A stretch of DNA of 14,540 nucleotides, from contig CAZBGU010000019.1 of assembly GCA_964491805.1 (NCBI GenBank), positions 1-14,540 on the forward strand. The letters run 5' to 3'. Below the pieces are notes generated by a model. That model was not told the DNA's origin. It saw nothing but the letters and a program-made list of their open reading frames with translations, and made no database searches. Position numbers and translations under genes: made by a program. The DNA comes from UBA11704 sp964491805 (GTDB lineage Bacteria; Patescibacteriota; Minisyncoccia; Phycocordibacterales; UBA5272). Below are positions 6,451 through 12,747 of the stretch, in pieces (the stretch's first letter is position 1; every line of letters starts with the position of its first letter).

Positions 6451-6529
6451 CTAAAAACCTCCGGTTTTAGCCGGAGTGTACGTTTGCTGGCGAAGCTGTA
6501 CACTAAAAGCGTCCGACAGGGCGCTTTTA
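6451..6529. repeat. Block of overlapping inverted repeats between convergent genes
   Basis: Four partly exclusive hairpins can form here. CTAAAAACC (6451-6459) can pair with GGTTTTAG (6463-6470). CTCCGG (6459-6464) pairs with CCGGAG (6471-6476). AGTGTAC (6475-6481) pairs with GTACACT (6498-6504), with an inner GCT/AGC. Bases 6504-6514 pair with 6519-6529 over a GACA loop (11 bp, one G-T); this last is terminator-like. The block is more GC-rich than its surroundings. It lies between rpsI and a minus-strand gene, so bidirectional termination is the simplest role. Confidence 0.6.
6504..6529. terminator. Second terminator-like hairpin between rpsI and the minus-strand gene
   Basis: An 11-bp stem, 6504-6514 with 6519-6529, has a GACA loop and A/T-rich ends. 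It lies 61 bases beyond the minus-strand gene's stop and could end that transcript as well as read-through from rpsI. Confidence 0.5.
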
Positions 6530-6589
6530 CTATCTTCAAAATTTTAATTATTGTATTCCCTTTATTAGATATTGTTGTGATTTATTTGG

Positions 6590-7126
6590 CTATTTTTCCA
6601 GCCTGGGTCGCATTTGTTTTAAATCAATAATTTCTTCAGATTTTAAAAATTTTTCTAATTGACCTGTTTCCTTATTTAAGACTGATTCATATTTTTCTTC
6701 TAATTCAATTTCCACCTTATCGCCAATTTTAATTTTGTTAAAAAGTTCTTTGTTTACAGTAAACACAAATGATTTACCAAAAACATCAACAGTGACGGTG
6801 AAAGATTCTGAAAATTTTATATTAGTAGGATCATACTTAGCGGTAGGTCTAAACTCATTAACTGGATTTAAAAATTTTTCAGGTTGGTGATGTTTTTCTG
6901 TGATAAAAACTGTATAGTGTTTTCGTTCTATAGATGTCCTCTCTCTTTCTTCTATAAGATCATCTCTTGCCATCTTCAGCTTAGTCCCTATACCAAGTGT
7001 GCCAGCTAAGATGCCTGCCCTTTTTGCAGTTCCAACTAAAAAATTTCTTCTATTTAGCAGCCCTTCTTGTTTTTTTAAAGGGGGGTTCAATTCATTTTTT
7101 TCAGGAGAATTATTTGAGAATTTCAT
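6590..7126 (-). CDS. Hypothetical protein with a twin-arginine-like N-terminus, 178 aa
   Basis: The family is not recognised. The frame extends back to a GTG at 7198, but the ATG at 7126 is preferred: the extra 24 residues look unlike a signal, and TATGCT (7138-7133 on the minus strand) is 6 bases before that ATG. The N-terminus is polar, followed by LLNRRNFLVGTAKRAGILAG at 23-42, which resembles a Tat signal (R-R-x-F-L, Arg26-Arg27), although Lys35-Arg36 interrupt the hydrophobic part. No lipobox cysteine is seen. The remainder (about 55-178) is charged, with a strand-rich stretch near 108-150 (FTVTVDVFGKSFVFTV then KIGDKVEIELEEKY). It is the only minus-strand gene here, with AT-rich third positions unlike the ribosomal genes around it, which may reflect low expression or later acquisition. 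Confidence 0.6.
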   Translation of the reverse strand: MKFSNNSPEKNELNPPLKKQEGLLNRRNFLVGTAKRAGILAGTLGIGTKLKMARDDLIEERERTSIERKHYTVFITEKHHQPEKFLNPVNEFRPTAKYDPTNIKFSESFTVTVDVFGKSFVFTVNKELFNKIKIGDKVEIELEEKYESVLNKETGQLEKFLKSEEIIDLKQMRPRLEK

Positions 7127-7132
7127 TTTAAA

Positions 7133-7138
7133 AGCATA
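7133..7138 (-). promoter_or_regulatory. -10-like hexamer (TATGCT) of the minus-strand gene
   Basis: Read on the minus strand, TATGCT ends 6 bases before the ATG at 7126, matching the short spacing seen at other genes in the window. A TTGACC at 7152-7147 is too close (8 bases) to be its -35. Confidence 0.3.
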
Positions 7139-7166
7139 GCAAATTTGGTCAAGAAATAAAATATGC

Positions 7167-7212
7167 CCTAGTTTTGTCAGGGTGTGTATGCGCACCACAC
7201 AACAAGTCTAGG
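7167..7212. repeat. Imperfect dyad in the divergent intergenic region
   Basis: CCTAG (7167-7171) mirrors CTAGG (7208-7212), with further partial matches inside (TTGT opposite ACAA, GTGTG opposite CACAC). It lies between the minus-strand gene and the grpE-side promoter. It might be an operator for divergent genes. The symmetry is incomplete. Confidence 0.25.
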
Positions 7213-7224
7213 TATTCCGTATTC

Positions 7225-7253
7225 TTGACTTTTTCTTTAAAATACATTATACA
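7225..7253 (+). promoter_or_regulatory. Strong sigma-70-type promoter of the grpE-dnaK region
   Basis: TTGACT at 7225-7230 and TATACA at 7248-7253 are separated by exactly 17 bases. Start of transcription would be near 7260, giving about 100 bases of leader before grpE. No CIRCE inverted repeat (the HrcA operator usual for this operon) is seen here. Confidence 0.6.
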
Positions 7254-7267
7254 AATAGAGTACCGAT

Positions 7268-7342
7268 ATGGGTGGATTGTACGATAGTTACGACAGTATT
7301 GATGGACCGAATTTGTTAAGAAAATGTGGATTATTAGAGTAA
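7268..7342 (+). CDS. Possible 24-aa leader peptide upstream of grpE
   Basis: An ATG 14 bases after the TATACA -10 at 7248-7253 opens a 24-codon frame starting MGGLYDSYDSIDGPNLLRKC and ending GLLE, stopped by TAA 21 bases before the grpE ATG. It would be the first frame on the grpE mRNA, with about 8 bases of leader, similar to other starts in the window. No family is recognised. It could be a small functional protein, a regulatory leader peptide, or chance; the strong promoter and position are the only support. Confidence 0.35.
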   Translation: MGGLYDSYDSIDGPNLLRKCGLLE

Positions 7343-7363
7343 GTTTTTGACCTTTAGAATTAT

Positions 7364-7999
7364 ATGAATGACGAAAATAAAGAAGATATTTCTCAAGGAA
7401 TGATGAATGACGAAAGTATGCAAGATGAGAGGGTAGTTGATGTAGGTGAACAAGAGAGCGATGACATTTCTTTCGAGGAAGTGAATGAGGAAGGAGAGGT
7501 AGATGCTCGTGCAACTGTTAAAAATTTGCGAGAAAAAATCAAAAAATTGGAGCATGAGAAGCAAGAGTATCTTGATCTTTCTCAGCGCACTCGTGCAGAT
7601 TACGCTAATTTCAAAAAGGAGGTAGAGTCAAATCGCTTAAATGATCGTAAGTTTGCTACTAAGCGATTTATCGAAGAACTTCTTCCTGTCCTAGATGCCT
7701 ACGATATGGCACAAGCCAACAAGGAAGCGTGGGAGAAAGTTGATGCAAACTGGCGTATGGGCATCGAGTACATATTCGGTCAAATGAAGACCGTTCTCGA
7801 AAATGAAGGTGTGACTCAGTTCGGAAAAGTAGGGGACACATTTGATCCTATACTTCACGAAACAATGCAGTCTGTTCCTGTTGATAATGAGAATGATAAT
7901 GACAAGGTTGTTAAAGTTCTTCAAAACGGCTACAAGATGCATGACACTATTCTCAGACCTGCACGTGTTCATATAGGTCATTACGAGAAGACTAACTGA
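7364..7999 (+). CDS. grpE: Nucleotide exchange factor GrpE
   Basis: GrpE releases ADP from DnaK and so resets the Hsp70 cycle in the cytoplasm. The 211-residue protein has an acidic disordered N-terminus (1-48), a long charged coiled coil (about 50-95, LREKIKKLEHEKQEYLDLSQ), and the C-terminal family signature: GDTFDPILHETMQSVP at 157-172, followed by VLQNGYKMHDTILRPARV. Length is typical. The ATG at 7364 is taken because the next Met (codon 13) is less likely. A TAGAAT at 7355-7360 is only 3 bases before it and would exclude this start if it were the promoter, so the promoter at 7225 is favoured. dnaK follows 63 bases later. Confidence 0.95.
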   Translation: MNDENKEDISQGMMNDESMQDERVVDVGEQESDDISFEEVNEEGEVDARATVKNLREKIKKLEHEKQEYLDLSQRTRADYANFKKEVESNRLNDRKFATKRFIEELLPVLDAYDMAQANKEAWEKVDANWRMGIEYIFGQMKTVLENEGVTQFGKVGDTFDPILHETMQSVPVDNENDNDKVVKVLQNGYKMHDTILRPARVHIGHYEKTN

Positions 8000-8062
8000 T
8001 TCAGTTACTATAAGAGAATTTTACTACTAACAAACTACGAATAACTAATAACTATTTAATGT

Positions 8063-9928
8063 ATGGCAAAAATAATTGGAATTGATCTTGGAACAACAAA
8101 CTCAGCGGTAGCGATCATTGAGGCGGGGCAGCCAAAAATTATAGAGAATCTTGAAGGCAATCGCACAACACCCTCAGTTGTTTCTGTGAATAAAAATGGT
8201 GAGCGTTCTGTCGGGCAGATTGCTAAGCGTCAGGCGGTTACCAACCCTAAGGATACCGTCTATGGTGTTAAGCGATTCATGGGTCACTCTTTCTCTGACA
8301 AGGAGGTGCAGTCTGATATTCCTCGTGTAGCATATGCTATCAAGAAGGGGGATAATGACGGTGTGCTTATTACTCTTGGTGGCAAAGATTCTCGTCCAGA
8401 GGAAATCAGTGCGATGATTCTTCAGAAGATCAAGGCAGACGTAGAGGCAAAACTTGGTGAAACAATTACTGAGGCAATAATTACTGTCCCTGCATATTTC
8501 AATGATACACAGCGACAGGCAACTATTGATGCCGGCAAGATCGCAGGACTCGATGTTAAGCGTATTATTCCTGAACCAACAGCGGCAGCGCTTGCATACG
8601 GTTTCAATAGTACTAAGAATGAGAAGATTGCCGTGTATGACTTTGGTGGAGGTACATTTGATATTTCTATTCTAGAAGTTGGCGATGGTGTTGTTGAGGT
8701 AAAATCAGTAGATGGTGACTCACACTTAGGCGGTCGTGATATTGATCAGAAGTTTGTCCAGTACATTGCGTCTGAGTTCAAGAAGGATCAGGGGATTGAT
8801 ATCACAACCGACGCTCTCGCTCTTCAGCGTCTTGATGAGGCAGCAGAAAAGGCAAAGCATGAGCTTTCAACACAGATGGAGACTGAGATCAATCTTCCGT
8901 TTATTACATCAGGTGTTGATGGACCAAAGCACTTAGTTGTGAAGGTTACCCGTGCGAAGCTAGAGGAAATTTCAAAAGAATTCGTTGAGCGTTCTATTGA
9001 GATCACCAAGCGAGCACTTGCGGCTTCACCATTTAAGAAGGAGGAGATTAACGAAATCATTATGGTTGGAGGCCAGACTCGTATGCCTATGATTGTTGAA
9101 GCGGTTAAGGAATTATTTGGCAAGGAACCTAACCGGTCAATTAATCCAGACGAAGTGGTTGCCCTTGGTGCAGCAGTTCAGGCTGGTGTACTACAGGGAG
9201 ATGTAAAAGATGTTCTTCTTCTTGACGTAATACCTCTTTCACTCGGTATTGAGACTATGGGTGGTGTCGCAACTAAGCTTGTAGAAAAGAATACAACAAT
9301 CCCTACCGCTAAGTCACAAGTCTTCTCAACCGCAGCTGACAATCAGACATCTGTTGAGATTCACATCACACAAGGTGAGCGTCCACTGGCAGCTGATAAT
9401 AAGTCACTTGGACGATTTATACTTGATGGTATTCCTCCAGCTCCACGTGGGGTACCTCAGGTTGAGGTAACATTTGATGTTGACGCTAACGGTATTCTTA
9501 ATGTGAAAGCTAAGGATAAGACATCAGGTAAGGAGCAGTCTATTCGTATCGAGGCATCATCAGGGCTTTCTGATGAAGATATTAAGCGCATGCAAACTGA
9601 TGCAGAATCTCATGCTGAGGAAGATAAGAAGAAGATGGAACTTATCGAAGCGAAGAATCTTGGTGACCAGATGGTTCACACTGCCGAGAAGTCGGTTAAG
9701 GATGCAGGTGACAAGATTACTGCAGAGCTTCGTAAAGAGATTGAGGATGCGGTTAACGACGTTAAGAATGCGCGCAATGGAGACAGTATTGAAACTATTA
9801 AGAAGGCTTCTGAAATACTTTCTGATAAGATGATGAAGATTGGAGAGGCAATGAAAACCGCAAACGATAATACTGCTCAGTCTGAACCACAAACAGATGA
9901 AAAGAAGGATGGAGAGGCATCGGCGTAA
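8063..9928 (+). CDS. dnaK: Molecular chaperone DnaK (Hsp70)
   Basis: This ATP-driven chaperone binds exposed hydrophobic segments with DnaJ and GrpE. The 621-residue protein is complete. The nucleotide-binding domain has GIDLGTTNSAVAI at 6-18, TVPAYFNDTQRQATIDAG at 141-158, EPTAAALAYG at 171-180, VYDFGGGTFDIS at 191-202 and IIMVGGQTRMP at 332-342. The interdomain linker DVLLLDVIPLSLG is at 383-395. The beta substrate domain follows (for example TQGERPLAADNKSLGRF), then the helical lid and an acidic, Lys-rich tail. Residues about 77-102 contain the insert found in proteobacterial-type Hsp70 and missing from Firmicutes DnaK. It lies downstream of grpE with no separate clear promoter and is followed by a long hairpin. 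Confidence 0.98.
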   Translation: MAKIIGIDLGTTNSAVAIIEAGQPKIIENLEGNRTTPSVVSVNKNGERSVGQIAKRQAVTNPKDTVYGVKRFMGHSFSDKEVQSDIPRVAYAIKKGDNDGVLITLGGKDSRPEEISAMILQKIKADVEAKLGETITEAIITVPAYFNDTQRQATIDAGKIAGLDVKRIIPEPTAAALAYGFNSTKNEKIAVYDFGGGTFDISILEVGDGVVEVKSVDGDSHLGGRDIDQKFVQYIASEFKKDQGIDITTDALALQRLDEAAEKAKHELSTQMETEINLPFITSGVDGPKHLVVKVTRAKLEEISKEFVERSIEITKRALAASPFKKEEINEIIMVGGQTRMPMIVEAVKELFGKEPNRSINPDEVVALGAAVQAGVLQGDVKDVLLLDVIPLSLGIETMGGVATKLVEKNTTIPTAKSQVFSTAADNQTSVEIHITQGERPLAADNKSLGRFILDGIPPAPRGVPQVEVTFDVDANGILNVKAKDKTSGKEQSIRIEASSGLSDEDIKRMQTDAESHAEEDKKKMELIEAKNLGDQMVHTAEKSVKDAGDKITAELRKEIEDAVNDVKNARNGDSIETIKKASEILSDKMMKIGEAMKTANDNTAQSEPQTDEKKDGEASA

Positions 9929-9956
9929 GAATATAAATTTATCGATTCATTAACTT

Positions 9957-9996
9957 GGTAGGAGGTGTAGGAACAGTCAGTTCTGCACCTCTTACT
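9957..9996 (+). terminator. Long hairpin after dnaK (probable terminator)
   Basis: GAGGTGTAGGAAC (9962-9974) pairs with GTTCTGCACCTC (9980-9991) with one bulged G and one G-T pair, loop AGTCA. Outer bases 9957-9961 add five more pairs (two G-T). It lies 28 bases after the dnaK stop. Only a short T-containing tract follows (TTACTTT), so it could also be a processing or stabilising element. The rest of the 167-base gap holds only the dnaJ promoter. Confidence 0.55.
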
Positions 9997-10076
9997 TTGG
10001 TTCTGTCTAGTAATGAGTAGTAAATATCGTAAAACACGGTAATGTCAACTGTTTGCTTTTATTATTAGTATTAATA

Positions 10077-10085
10077 TGGTATAAC
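10077..10085 (+). promoter_or_regulatory. Extended -10 promoter of dnaJ
   Basis: TG-G-TATAAC forms an extended -10 ending 10 bases before the dnaJ ATG at 10096. Extended -10 elements can work without a -35, and none is visible at the correct spacing. It suggests dnaJ is transcribed separately from grpE-dnaK with a leader of only a few bases. Confidence 0.5.
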
Positions 10086-10095
10086 AATATGACCT

Positions 10096-11175
10096 ATGAC
10101 AAAAAATTATTATGATGTACTTGGTGTAGATAAAGGGGCTTCAAAAGATGATATTAAGAAGGCTTTTTATAAACTTGCTGCCAAATATCATCCTGATAAA
10201 AAGGGAGGTGACGAAGCAAAGTTTAAGGAAGTAAACGAAGCTTATCAGACTCTCTCCGACGATAAGAAAAGAAAGGAATACGACACGTATGGTCAAACAT
10301 TCAATGGTACTGGACCACAAGGCGGTGGTTTTAGCGGATTTGGCGGATTTAATCAGGGTGATTTTGCTGATATGCAGTTTGACTTTGGTGATCTCGGGGA
10401 TATCTTTGGTGATATGTTTGGAGGTGGTTTTGGTGGACAGCGCCAGAAGAGAGGACGAGATATTTCGCTTGAAATTGATGTGCCGTTTACTGAGGCGATC
10501 TTTGGAACCGAGCGTAATGTGCTTATTTCAAAAATATCTACTTGTGTGACTTGTTCCGGAAGTGGTGCAAAGGTTGGAAGTAAGAAAAAGACATGTACAA
10601 CATGTAATGGTCAAGGAAAAGTCCATGATGTTAAGAAGACATTTATGGGTAACTTCCAGACAGTGCATACATGTTCTACATGTAGTGGTGTAGGTCAAGT
10701 TCCTGAGGAGAAGTGTCATGAGTGTAAAGGTCATGGTGTATACAGTAAACGGGAAGAGATTAATATTTCTGTTCCAGCGGGTATTTCTAATGGTGAGATG
10801 ATTCGTATGACTGGCATGGGTGAGGCTGTTGCACAGGGTGTAACAGGGGACCTTTATGTAAAAATCAATGTCATTCCACATAAAATATGGAAGCGAGAGG
10901 GTAATGATCTTGTTGTAACCCATGAGATTAAGCTCACGGATGCGCTTCTTGGAGCTAAACATACTATTGATGGATTAGACAGCACGATTGATCTTGAAAT
11001 AGCCCCAGGGGCACAGGCAGGGGAAGTACTTCGTGTCAAAGGTCGCGGAGTGCCATATGTACATGAAAAAGGGCGCCGTGGAGATGTTCTTGTTAAGTTG
11101 TCCATAGCGATGCCTAAGAAACTTTCCAAGAAAGCCCAGTCTTTCATTGAAGGATTGAAGGAAGAGGGGTTATAA
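10096..11175 (+). CDS. dnaJ: Chaperone protein DnaJ (Hsp40)
   Basis: DnaJ delivers substrates to DnaK and stimulates its ATPase. The 359-residue protein has all type I parts in order. The J domain (about 4-66) includes the essential HPD at 32-34. A Gly/Phe-rich stretch spans about 70-118. The zinc-binding region has four C-x-x-C-x-G-x-G motifs, starting at Cys150, Cys167, Cys193 and Cys207. The two C-terminal beta domains follow, with NISVPAGISNGEMIRMTGMGE and DLYVKINVIPHKIWKREG. Length is slightly below the E. coli protein. The start is supported by the extended -10 ten bases upstream; an out-of-frame ATG at 10089 is ignored. It ends in tandem stops TAA TAG overlapping a TATAAT. Confidence 0.97.
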   Translation: MTKNYYDVLGVDKGASKDDIKKAFYKLAAKYHPDKKGGDEAKFKEVNEAYQTLSDDKKRKEYDTYGQTFNGTGPQGGGFSGFGGFNQGDFADMQFDFGDLGDIFGDMFGGGFGGQRQKRGRDISLEIDVPFTEAIFGTERNVLISKISTCVTCSGSGAKVGSKKKTCTTCNGQGKVHDVKKTFMGNFQTVHTCSTCSGVGQVPEEKCHECKGHGVYSKREEINISVPAGISNGEMIRMTGMGEAVAQGVTGDLYVKINVIPHKIWKREGNDLVVTHEIKLTDALLGAKHTIDGLDSTIDLEIAPGAQAGEVLRVKGRGVPYVHEKGRRGDVLVKLSIAMPKKLSKKAQSFIEGLKEEGL

Positions 11176-11176
11176 T
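11147..11176 (+). promoter_or_regulatory. Candidate promoter inside the dnaJ 3' end
   Basis: TTGAAG at 11147-11152 and TATAAT at 11171-11176 are 18 bases apart, with TATAAT overlapping the dnaJ stop codon. Transcription would begin near 11183, before the hairpin at 11220-11246. It could yield a short terminated RNA or contribute to expression of the symporter gene. The -35 half is coding sequence, so chance is possible. Confidence 0.35.
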
Positions 11177-11219
11177 AGTTTGATGTAGGTATTGTTGTAG
11201 TCAGAAATATTGCTAACGT

Positions 11220-11246
11220 GCAAGGGCGGCCTTTGGCCGCCCTTGC
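11220..11246 (+). terminator. Terminator hairpin after dnaJ
   Basis: A perfect 12-bp GC-rich stem, 11220-11231 with 11235-11246, closes on a TTT loop. It begins 45 bases after the dnaJ stop. No run of T follows (TGTATCC), as with other hairpins in the window, so termination is inferred from stem strength and position. Confidence 0.75.
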
Positions 11247-11296
11247 TGTATCCTATATCTCATGTACACTTGTTTATATAAAATAAGAGAAACTGT

Positions 11297-12703
11297 ATGC
11301 TGCTTTCAATTTCCGTGCTTGTATATGCTGTAGTAATGATATTGATTGGTATATATGCTGCACGAAAAGTAAAAAATTCGGAAGATTATGTTCTAGCAGG
11401 AAGATCTCTCCCATTTTATATGGCACTTTCGACAGTTTTTGCTACATGGTTTGGAAGTGAAAGTATTCTGGGTGCAGGAAGCAAGTTTGCTGAAGGAGGC
11501 TTTTCTAACGTTCTTGAAGATCCCTTTGGGGCCGGGCTTTGTTTAATCATTGCTGGTATTTTTTTTAATAAGAAGTTATACCGCCTTCAGTTTCTTACAA
11601 TTGGTGATTACTTTAAGTCAAGATATAACACTATTATCGCTCTATTTCTCTCATCAGTAATTATTGTTAGTTACTTTGGGTGGGTTGCTGCTCAGTTTCT
11701 TGCTTTAGGTGTAGTTTTGCATACAATAATTCCATTTTTTTCTATTACAACATGGGTGGTAATTACTGCTATCGTTGTTTCAGTTTACACAGTGTTAGGT
11801 GGTATGGTTTCTGTTGCTCTTCATGACACAGTACAGTCAGCAATTATTATTATTGGACTTATAGCTATTCTGATCGCAGTGCTTCCTCTTGTTGGTGGTG
11901 TCTCTGGTTTTATGAATATAGTTCCACCGGGTCATCTTAATATTTTTCCACACACAGATTCGATGCTTGCTTGGGTGATATTTTTTACCGCACTTATGAC
12001 GCAAGGGTTTGGAAGTATACCTCAACAGGATATCTATCAGAGAGCCATGAGTGCACGCAACGAACATGAGAGTATGTGGGCATCAATTGCAGGTGGTGTG
12101 ATGTATTTCACTATCGTTATGATCCCAATTGCAATAGCAACTATTGCCGGCCATTTATACCCAAATATCTTATCTACTAACTCACAACTTCTCATACCAA
12201 CATTGATTAACGAACATACAAGCGCGCTGCTTCAGGTGGTATTTTTTGGTGCATTAATATCAGCAATTCTTTCTACTGCGTCTGGAGCACTCCTTGCACC
12301 GGCGACCCTCCTTGCAGAAAACGTTATAAAGCCATTTTTTAAAGATATGAAGGATCGTTTACGTATGACGGTAATTCAGTTCGGCGTAGGTATCGTTGCA
12401 CTCGGTGGAGTTGTTTTGGCGTGCAACCCTGAAGCACATATCTATGAACTTGTTGGAAATGCCTATTCTGTTACCCTTGTTGCAGGGTTTATTCCGTTAG
12501 CGTGTGGTCTATACTCATCAAAGGTTAACAGTTTTGGGGCTATGGTTTCTATAGTTTTAGGAATATCTGCATGGCTTATCGCTAACGAAATGGAAACTTC
12601 TATTCCAGCAACATTTATAGGGTTTATGTTTTCTCTCTTTGGTATAATGTCTGGTTCATATCTTGGTAGGCTTATTGAGAAGAATGAGAAAAAGGAGTCA
12701 TAA
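11297..12703 (+). CDS. Sodium:solute symporter family (SSS) transporter, 468 aa
   Basis: This is an inner membrane carrier that uses the Na+ gradient to import a small solute; the substrate cannot be told from sequence. About 12-13 hydrophobic segments span the whole length. Family marks include YVLAGRSLPFYMALSTVFATWFGSES at about 31-56, GDYFKSRYN near 103-111, TVLGGMVSVALHDTVQS at 165-181, QQDIYQRAMSARN at 243-255 and ILSTASGALLAPATLLAEN at 324-342. The last contains the Ser-Thr-Ala-Ser stretch where SSS proteins coordinate Na+. The final residues are charged and cytoplasmic. The ATG is chosen because the first membrane segment begins right after it. A TATA-rich stretch (11276-11284) upstream may be its -10. 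The SPFH gene follows after 44 bases. Confidence 0.9.
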   Translation: MLLSISVLVYAVVMILIGIYAARKVKNSEDYVLAGRSLPFYMALSTVFATWFGSESILGAGSKFAEGGFSNVLEDPFGAGLCLIIAGIFFNKKLYRLQFLTIGDYFKSRYNTIIALFLSSVIIVSYFGWVAAQFLALGVVLHTIIPFFSITTWVVITAIVVSVYTVLGGMVSVALHDTVQSAIIIIGLIAILIAVLPLVGGVSGFMNIVPPGHLNIFPHTDSMLAWVIFFTALMTQGFGSIPQQDIYQRAMSARNEHESMWASIAGGVMYFTIVMIPIAIATIAGHLYPNILSTNSQLLIPTLINEHTSALLQVVFFGALISAILSTASGALLAPATLLAENVIKPFFKDMKDRLRMTVIQFGVGIVALGGVVLACNPEAHIYELVGNAYSVTLVAGFIPLACGLYSSKVNSFGAMVSIVLGISAWLIANEMETSIPATFIGFMFSLFGIMSGSYLGRLIEKNEKKES

Positions 12704-12729
12704 GGTGCTATGTTCTGTTTTTGTCAGCA

Positions 12730-12738
12730 TGATATACT
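12730..12738 (+). promoter_or_regulatory. Extended -10 promoter of the SPFH gene
   Basis: TG-A-TATACT ends one base before a GTG and 9 bases before the ATG at 12748. Because transcription should begin about 7 bases after the hexamer, the GTG at 12739 would not be transcribed. This selects 12748 as the start. No -35 is seen at correct spacing. Confidence 0.5.
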
Positions 12739-12747
12739 GTGCATATT

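Noticed and set aside
6331..6630. Plus-strand frame running from rpsI across the terminator
   Set aside because: It overlaps rpsI out of frame and crosses strong hairpins, and its product has no recognisable features.
7127..7198. Longer GTG start for the minus-strand gene
   Set aside because: It would include the -10-like TATGCT inside the gene and place 24 unlikely residues before the twin-arginine segment.
7199..7363. CIRCE (HrcA) operator before grpE
   Set aside because: No TTAGCACTC-type repeat with its inverted partner could be found; TTAGAGT at 7334 has no mate.
12739..12747. GTG start for the SPFH gene
   Set aside because: It is one base after the TATACT hexamer, so it would lie upstream of the expected transcription start.
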